Source: Pomacea canaliculata
Taxonomy: Eukaryota; Mollusca; Gastropoda; Architaenioglossa; Ampullariidae
Length of the DNA stretch: 64,000 bases
NCBI RefSeq assembly: GCF_003073045.1
Contig: NC_037590.1
Location: forward strand, 31,876,327 to 31,940,326
Direction: 5' to 3'
Under the pieces are notes generated by a model. It made no database searches and was not told the DNA's origin. It worked only from the letters and a program-made list of their open reading frames with translations. The translations under genes were made by a program, and so were the position numbers. This document shows, piece by piece, positions 14,001 through 23,000 of this stretch. Numbering within the stretch: position 1 is the first letter of the stretch; every line of letters begins with the position of its first letter.

Positions 14001-17000
14001 CAACAAAAATTTGCTTGAAACTTATTCAAGAGCCTAAAATGGTGACTGACGAGGATGCTGTGTCCTCTGACCACTGGAGTAGCTCTTTATAAAGTTCATT
14101 GGTCTTCGCGGTGACCTTGCTGAAAAATATTGTATAAACGACTTCTGATGACTTCTTAGCATATAATTTGGAAGGTGTTGTTTCTTTTGCTATTCTAGTT
14201 GCAAAGTATTGTTTCCTTCTCGCTTTAATGATGGACTTGTGAAGATTTTCCAATGTGTAAAATTTTTCAGGCGATGCTAGCAAGTACCAGCCCGGCCTGT
14301 TCGTCCTGCTGACCGACGTGTCCAACAAAAATGCGCAGTTCAACTACCATCCACTCAACCTCACTGATTACAACTCATCAATTCAGGTATGACAAAATTT
14401 TAGGGGTTTTGTGCTGGGGAGGGGTAGAGCCGTATTTGGGATTTCATCTGGTAATGAATCTTTGATGTGTGAGTGTGAGTGAGTGAGAGAGAGAGAGATC
14501 CTTGTCATTTATGAACGGCGAACATTTTATTTTCTAACATCAGTCTATCATTCAGTCTTGTGAGCAGCCTTGAGGATCAGTTAAATTCAGAACTCGTCGC
14601 CAGGTGTTTTGTTCTATTTTGAAATGCAGGTGATTTTGTTGTGTATGTGTGTGGTAAGAAACAACACCGATACAAAAACCCGACTTCAGTAATCAGGTGT
14701 GCTGGCACAGCAGGTGAGTTTGTACAGTCTACTGGACGTTTCTAGGAGACTTTGAGGAGGATGTGGGTTTGGAAAAGCATGTGAAAGCGAGACAAATTCT
14801 GACATCAAAAGGAAAGAAGGTGGTCCTAGGCGCCTATGGGACCTGCAAACAATGTTGAGCTCCTCCAACAAAATGCCAGATGTAGAAGGAAGACATTACC
14901 GATTAGACGACAAGCGCCGTGAGCTGTCACTGTGGTAGTTTCGGATACAAGAAACGCCCCGAGCAAAACGGTTTTAGAAAAGAGAATGTTTCTTGATATG
15001 TTTTGTGTTAAACCCGCGTTGTTGTGGTAGGTGGGAGAGCAAGTCTCATAAGAAGAGAATTCCAGAAGAATTTTGTCCAATGTTGCAGCAGCAACTGATT
15101 GTACATGGATCAACATAACCCACACACACAGACATACCTCCATAGTGTTCACACTTCCCCACACATTTGTACACGCTTTCTTTCCACACACAAGCCCTAT
15201 TTTTTTCCCCTACATATCTCTTTTGTTTTATTGCCCTCTATCAAAGACTTTCTATCATGCTTGCATTTCATATACCGTTCATACATTCGTACCTTCACCT
15301 TTCATACTCATCCATCTATCCATTCCTAAATATAGCTCCAGTTCGGATAACTTCTGTCTGGATAATCCTGTGTTGATGTTCCAGATAGCTCTTGTCTCAA
15401 AATTGCAGATAACTCATATCTCGATGTTGCAGGTGATCATCCGCCCCCAGGAGGAAAACGAGGCATTTGAGGTCTACTTGCAGTTTGGGGATTTCCCCAA
15501 CACGACGTACTACGACTTCAAAGACACCGTGCCCAAGCCTGACCTCTCGCACTTGGCGCACACGCCTTCCCTTGGAACCCTTGCACCCGAGATTCTGCAG
15601 GAGCTGCTGTATACTGTCACAGTACCCGCCAACCTTTGACGAAAGAGAACGGAACTTACTGGATAGGCATCAAGCTGCTGAGTGAGTTGACTGCCTTTTT
15701 TCCCGCAAGGTACTCCCGGATCTTTTGGTAGCTGTAGACTTAGTACAACACTTACCTGGGATCACCTTTTCTTAGTGAGGGCAGTGCGGTGCCCATCTCC
15801 CCTCCCTCGTTACATTTCTTTCCATAATCCTGTTAAGGGTAATGTAACCAGCAACGTAATCAACTGCGCCACACGGGTATCGAACCGGATAGTGCGCCTG
15901 GTCCTGGGTTCAGCTCTCGTCTCGGGCACGCTGTTCTTTTTCAGGGCCGGCTGCCTTAGTTGCTGGCTAGGTGTAAAACACTAATTCCTATCCACCCCCT
16001 CGTTGCCATGTTTATTTAGCCCTATGGTTTAGCTTCTTACCGTTCATGAATTTGTTTGTCAATCATCGCCATTTGTCTTTATTCAGGCTGTGCTTGGTAT
16101 GACTTGTAAAGTTTGATGTTGACAGAGGGCACGGTGTCTATTGACAACAGCTTGTCCAACACATCTTACAGTCTCATCAACCTGGTGTCTGGTTGCCGCT
16201 TTTGGGATGAGGAGAGCAAGACCTGGTCTTCGGAGGGATGTGAGGTATGGAGGGAGGAATCTAGGTATCATCGTTCTTGATTGAACACCGTCTTCTTGTA
16301 TACTTTCTCTCTCTCTCGTGCGCCCTCACACACATAGCCTCTCTCTTTCTAAAATATACACACTCACACACATGGTCTCTATCTCTCTCTCGCACACGCA
16401 CACACGCCTGAAATGTTTCTGGCGACTAGCATGCCTGTGTGATAAAACATTTCTACACGTTCTACAAGTCGAGTGCGATATGCCAGAGAGGCTAATATTG
16501 CGATTTCAGGTGGGCCAGCTGACGTCACGGTGGAAAACCCAGTGTCTGTGCACGCATCTCACATCCTTCGGTTCAGACGCGGTGGTGCCACCCAACACCA
16601 TCGACTTCACCAACGTCTGGGCCAAGTTCAATAACCTAGGTGAAAACGCCGCTGTGTTCTCCACGATTATCTCCCTCATCGTGCTGTACATTATCATGGT
16701 GATATGGGCGCGACACATGGACAAGAAGGACCTCATAAAGGTAGCTTTCCTTCGGCCATGAACCACAGACATTATATACCTTGTGAAAAAATTTTAAAGT
16801 TCCGTTTAATGAAAATGGTAATTAAGAATTACTCAGATCGTCTGTGTATGATATATTTTTCCCCATTTTTTTCTGTAACACACGCGCCTACGGGGTTACC
16901 AACAGGTACACAATCGCCTTAACTTCTGAATGTTGCAGTGGGGTGCCATTCCGTTAGAGGACAACCTGCCGTCCGACAAGTACCACTACCAGCTGGCGGT

Positions 17001-20000
17001 GTACACGGGTATACGAAAGAATGCCGGAACGGACTCACAAGTGCGCTTCATCCTGTCGGGTGATGAGGCAGACACCGGAGTCCGGCGACTCTACGATGGC
17101 AAGAGAAAGGTGCAGCTAGACTTAGACAAACGACCCCTAACCCGACTCTATCAATGACGATGATGATAACGATAACGAAGACAAGCTCTAGATTTGACTG
17201 ACTTGTAGATCATTATAATGACGGAGAAGGAGAGAAGGACATGCAAACACCACAAATATAACACACACACACACACACAGGCACATACAGATACATAGAG
17301 AAGAGATCGTTTAACGCGAGTGTTCATACATATCTATGCATGTGGATTCACATAGGAATACATATATGCATTCACAGGGGAGAGAAACTAACCAACGCTC
17401 ACACATATAATGCATGATTCACTCGATACGCGCGTGTACATATGCAGACACACATGGTGTCTCCCCACCCTCAATTCCACTCACTTTCCATGAAAAAAAA
17501 AAAGACCGGACGCACGTGCAAGCACACCTTGCGCGAGAATGCAGGTGCAGGAATATTTGCAGTCCATCAGACGCCGAAGCACGGGCCAAAGTGACATAGA
17601 CTGACAGGTGATCCCCACAGCCAGGTTCATGTCTGATGTTTTACAAACTTTCCACCTGTGCTCGCAGCACCTGGCCAGGAGGCAGCATCTTCAACTACGT
17701 GATGAGCGTGGAGGAGCCCTTGGGCGCTCTCACCTTCATGCGGATCTGGCACGACAACGGAGGGAAGGGAAAGAGCAAGTCCTGGTACTTGGATCAGATC
17801 CAAGTCACTGACCTGCAAACTGGCGAGAGGTCAGCTACCGCCAGTCACTCCTGTGCTTCCCGAGTTCTTTCGAATTTTCTTTTTTTTTTCCCTATATCCG
17901 TTTCATCTAGCGAAGTGGGCTCCACTCTTCCCCTCTGAGTGCTTGTACTCCTGTTAATATTTCCATTGCGCATTCATGTGTTTGAATGCGTGCCTGCGTG
18001 TGTGTGTGTTTGTGGTGAATTTGTTGACCTTTAATGGACATGTTATGGTCTTATGCAAAACAGTGGTTAGTCTAATTTTCCTGAAAGCAAAGCGAGGACC
18101 TCGGTAGCTGAGGGCTTAGGAATCAGAAAAAAGGCACTGGTTTTTTTTTTTCGTTGACAGTAGTTGCGTGCACAGTCTAAATACTGCGAACTCTAAACGA
18201 AAAGAAAACCTTATTAATAAAGTTTTATAGAGGCTTCATGCGTCATTATCTGATATAATCATTTGTCTTTAATTCATATCCTCCAATTCAAAGATTTGTT
18301 TTGTTAATTTCAATCACCCAGATGATTAGCAAACTACTGCTGTTTGTCTGCCCCTAGATGGTACTTCCTGTGCGACCGGTGGCTGGCGGTGGAGGAGGAC
18401 GATGGCATGGTGGACCGCATCCTACCGGTGGCTGGCATCCACGAGCTCATCGCCTTCAAGCATCTTTTCTCGTCCTCCGCACGCAAGAAGCTGGCCAACG
18501 ATCACCTGTGGTTCTCCGTCTTCTCGCGCCCCACACGCTCCAACTTCACCCGCGTGCAGCGCATCTCCTGCTGCATGTCGCTGCTCTTCCTCACCATGAT
18601 CACCAACGCCATGTGGTTCAAAACCGAGGACAAGCAGTCGCAGACCACTGGCATCAGGCTCGGGCCCTTTCAGTTTACTCTCGGCCAGGTGAGTCGACGC
18701 TTGGCTGCGGAACGTGATCAAGTGATTTTTCTTTAATAACCTTTAAACCATTTTCTTTCTTGTTCTTCTGTATTTTCTTTCTTGCACATTCAGGATTGTG
18801 CGAACACGACGCCCGAAAATGACTTGTTTGCTAGCTATTCACTGAGTCACGTGACTTCATCCTGCAGGTGTTCATCAGCTTCATGAGTACACTGATTGTC
18901 TTTCCGGTCAACTTCCTGCTGGTGCTGCTGTTTCGCCGTTGCCGCCCGTGCAAGAACACTGTGATGCAGGTGAACCAGTCGCAGCCCAAGAGAGGCCAGA
19001 AGTATCCGCTGGAAGAACATTAACAGCGCCTCCACATCCGCTCTCTGGGGCAAGCAGGTGAGTGCGTCTGTGGCACGCCCAGTGCTCGTGTGAGCAGCCA
19101 TGCGTGCACAAAAATAACTTTAGCCACATCTCTTTGTGCTCTGCAACAATTGAACACGTAGCTAAATTATTTACAGTTGTGTTCAGAGAGTCACAAAGAT
19201 CTTTGTCGATACAGAAAGTATTAGATAATATTGACATCTCTCTCACACACACACACACATGCACACACACACACACACACAAAATAAAAAGTACTTGAAA
19301 GAGTCTGCGATATCTCGTGTCGGACCTTTGATGATGCAACCATGTCTACATCATCTCTCATTGTATCCTAGGATAAAAAGTCAGGCTTCCGGAAGTTCAA
19401 AGAAAGTCTGTCTGAGATCCTCAACTTTCACCAGAAGAAGCGGTATGAGGAGGAGCCGCATGAGCTGGCCGATGCGGACGATGGACGGCTGGCTCAGCGC
19501 CACCTGGACGGCCGGACAAAACGCAAGAGTCCTTGGAGCCTCCTCACTGGTGTATTTACATCGCATGGGCCTGTAAGTGAGGCTGCTTTTATTGAAGTAG
19601 TGCTAGCTCTACATATCTTTATGTAGATCTCCACACTAGTAACAGTAAAGGTATATTTAATTCAGGGCTTCTGCTTACGCAAAAAATTGCGTACAGTACG
19701 CATTAAAAGTTCAGAGGGCCCCTTCAATTTTCGTCAATGGGGTCCCAGGGTACCCCTTCCAATCTGGGCGAAGATAAAAAATTGGGTAAGTGTAGTGTCT
19801 GACATCGTAGACCCAATCTATTGTTGTCGTCTGCTACATGGTGAGAGTAACTTCCCTTGCATTGAGTTTTTTTTTCCCCTTACCGGGAAGAGTTCCATTA
19901 ACAAATTTCCAAGATGTCGTTGACAGCGTGGTTAAAATCATCGTCTCAGAAACGGAAAGAAAGTGAGCACACCAAGTACAGTGAGCATAAGCTCATTACA

Positions 20001-23000
20001 GATGCTTGCACAGACTTCATGGCACAGAAATCTCGCCGTTTCTGACTAGACATTACAGTGCTTTGTGTGCCTGAAAGGCAGTTGAACAAAGGATGTTGAT
20101 TTGTTGATTTTTTTTTTCACATTGTAAAGGGACCCCTTAGAGTTAGCCTGGGACACCTTAGAAATCTTTAGAAGGGGTCCTGGGACCCCAAAGAATTTAG
20201 CCTTAGCAGAAGCCCTGAATATTTTAATACCAGACTTAGCTTTTGTTGGATGAAAATTTCCCAAAATCTTCCACATCTAAAGATTGGTAAGCAGCAGTTG
20301 CCTTAGTGACTGATACCGCTGATCTCGGATCCTTTTCCACAGAGAAGGCTTCTGTGTGAAACATCTACAAACAGGAATCAGAGAAGGAAATAAGACAGTT
20401 CATCCACTCACTTTTATTAATTTGCATGGATTTTTAAAAAAAAAAATTGATTTAGAGCTTCAAGTCATATGAGCTTGTGACATGATTGCTGGATGTTTTC
20501 GCTTTTTCTGCAGTGTGTATCCTAAGTATCCTAGCATCTGGGTTCTTCACGATCCTCTACTCCATGGAGTGGGGTGCTCAGAAGGCCAACGACTGGCTTG
20601 TCACATTCGTCCTCTCCTTCTTCCAGTCAGTCATCGTCATACAGCCTGTGAAGGTGAGGTGTTGTTAACTGGTTTAGTCTGTCAGATACTTCCATCAAGT
20701 CAGCGCATTAATGATCATTTGCATTCGTGCTTGCGTGCGTGCATGCGTGCGTGTGTCTATGTGTGTGTTACCTGCCAGGTGCTGCTGATGGTGGCACTGA
20801 TAGCCTGCATCTTCAAAAAGCCAGATTTGGACGAAGAGGTACAAAACGATGATCTAGACAAGGTGCTGTCCCCCGAAGCTTTGGTTGCTGAAAAGGATCC
20901 TGTCAGCCTCTCCCGTATGTATACTTGATTTTACATATGTTCTTTACGCTACCTTCACATCCGCAGGTTCATATCGGTAGTTCAAGTTGCTCAGGTATAT
21001 ATTACCCTGGCCTCACATATTGGATACTTTGTAAAACCAACAAGAATGAATTTTAATCATCTGCAAAGGCGCATTTGGCATTAATTTCAGTCTAAAATAG
21101 CAGTGTCTAGGATAAAAAAAATGTTCATTGTGACAAATGCATTTAGCATTAACTTTAATATAATATAACATTGTTTATAGAGAAAGTCAATATGAACTAT
21201 ATTTAGCATTAATTTCAATATAATATATCAACGTTTAGTTGAGAAATTCAGTGCGAACTGTATTTATTAATTTCAGTATAGTATAATGTAGCAATGTTTG
21301 TTGGTGGAGGCTGTAGCCTGTTAATTTTTGTAATTAAAAATGTGGAACTCCCGCCTCTATCACCTTTGCCCTTTGGTCCATCGCCAGACATTCAGATGGA
21401 GCGGAATGTGGCCAACGGTGACTATGCACCGCCTGACCCCACGCTTCTGGCGGAGCAGCGTGAGCAACGGATGAAAGAGATTAAGATGGAAGCCGTGTTG
21501 AAGGAGATCATCGTGTATTTCTTTTTTGTCCTCATCATCTTCTTCATCTCCTATCAGCAGCGCGACCCGGCATCCTACAACTTCGGCAGCAACATCGGAA
21601 ACATCTTCCTCGACGGGCATGACTCAGTCAGTGTCTAAGATGAGGATTTTCTTAAGATGTATTGCTTTGTCTGGGTGAACGCCTCTGGGCACGCAAAGAG
21701 TGTTAAAGTGCAAATGGGGGAAAGGTCGAGAGGTCGTGTATTCCGATCTTGTCTGAGGTACACTTATAACACAAGTTTGCAATTTTTTTCTTCGGCATTT
21801 CGGTTTCCTTCCGCAGATCGCAACTGTTCCGGATTACTGGGACTGGCTGGAGAACTCGTTCCTGCCAGCCTTCTTTGCCAGCACCTACTCCAACGGCACA
21901 GACATTAAGTTCTGGCAAGACCGAGCCTGCATAACTGACCTGGAAACCGTCGTCTGGGGGTCGCCATGATAAGACAACACAGAATAAAGGAAAGTAAGAA
22001 ACGGACCGATTTGTAAAAAATGGATGAAAGCTCGGGGATAGCTTACATGAAATTCTGTAAATGCTGCCAGAATCATTGATTACTTGATTACGACATCGCA
22101 AGTAGGAAAGAAAGAATTCTAATCACCATATAAAAAATTTTACAAACCATGAAAAACAAAAACATTAATAACTTTGCTGACAACTCAAACAAAGTCTTAT
22201 ATTGTGTTCGCATACTAATACTTACACAAGCAGAATTTACTTTTTTTCAGACACTTGTCAGATTCAAGACGAGATGAAAGAGATCGTCCATCATTGCCGC
22301 GATGCCTACAGCTGGACCAATGACGACACCAAGGACTACCTGCCAGGTTGGACCGTGCCCACCGACGACCAGCGGGAGGAGCTAGAGGATGCGGAGGGGG
22401 CCTTCGTATACCAGAGCTCTGTGAAACTGAAAAATGCGCCATATTGGGGTACCGTGACCACTTACAAAGGCGGCGGTTATGTGTTGCTGACAAAGCGAGA
22501 GGCGCGTCGCACGGAGAAGGTAGGAGCCACAGCATTTTGAGAACGGACAGGTAGCGCAGACCACACCTGTAGCGACAATTTTACCCTTCGACAGAAGCAC
22601 TCGGCTCTTGTCAACCGCTTCTGTTCACTGTCGTACTTTCTGATAAGTTCGCTTATATTCATCGATTTAAAATTTTTGGTATTGTTTCATAATTATAAAT
22701 AACGTTGTCTGAAAACAAATATTATTGTGTTGTTCCATTCAGGACGACCGACAGGTGTACCTGGCCTGAACACAGCTGCGTGTGCGTTCGTTACCTGAAG
22801 GTGTTAAGAGAGGCGGACATTACGTCACGTCAGTTATAGTTCTGAGACTTGTTAAAAATCCTCATTGTTTGACATTGTTTTGTCGTGGCAGGCTATTAAG
22901 GATGCCCAGGACAACGGCTGGTTGGACCAGCGCACTCGCGCTGTGTTTCTGGAGTTTACTGTCTACAACCCTAACGTTAACCTCTTTGCTTCTGTGGTTC

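Noticed and set aside
14826..15191. 121-codon minus-strand frame
   Set aside because: Intronic, no family signature and no conserved spacing; probably chance.
16087..16125. Alternative start of exon 24 at the AG of 16085-16086
   Set aside because: In the GPS-compatible frame a TAA lies just downstream; the acceptor before 16126 gives the right phase.
19550..19572. Later donor at 19572 for exon 30 (CCT|GTAAGT)
   Set aside because: A good consensus, but phase 0 does not fit exon 31; the donor at 19549 gives SPWSLLT-VCILSILASG with the right phase.
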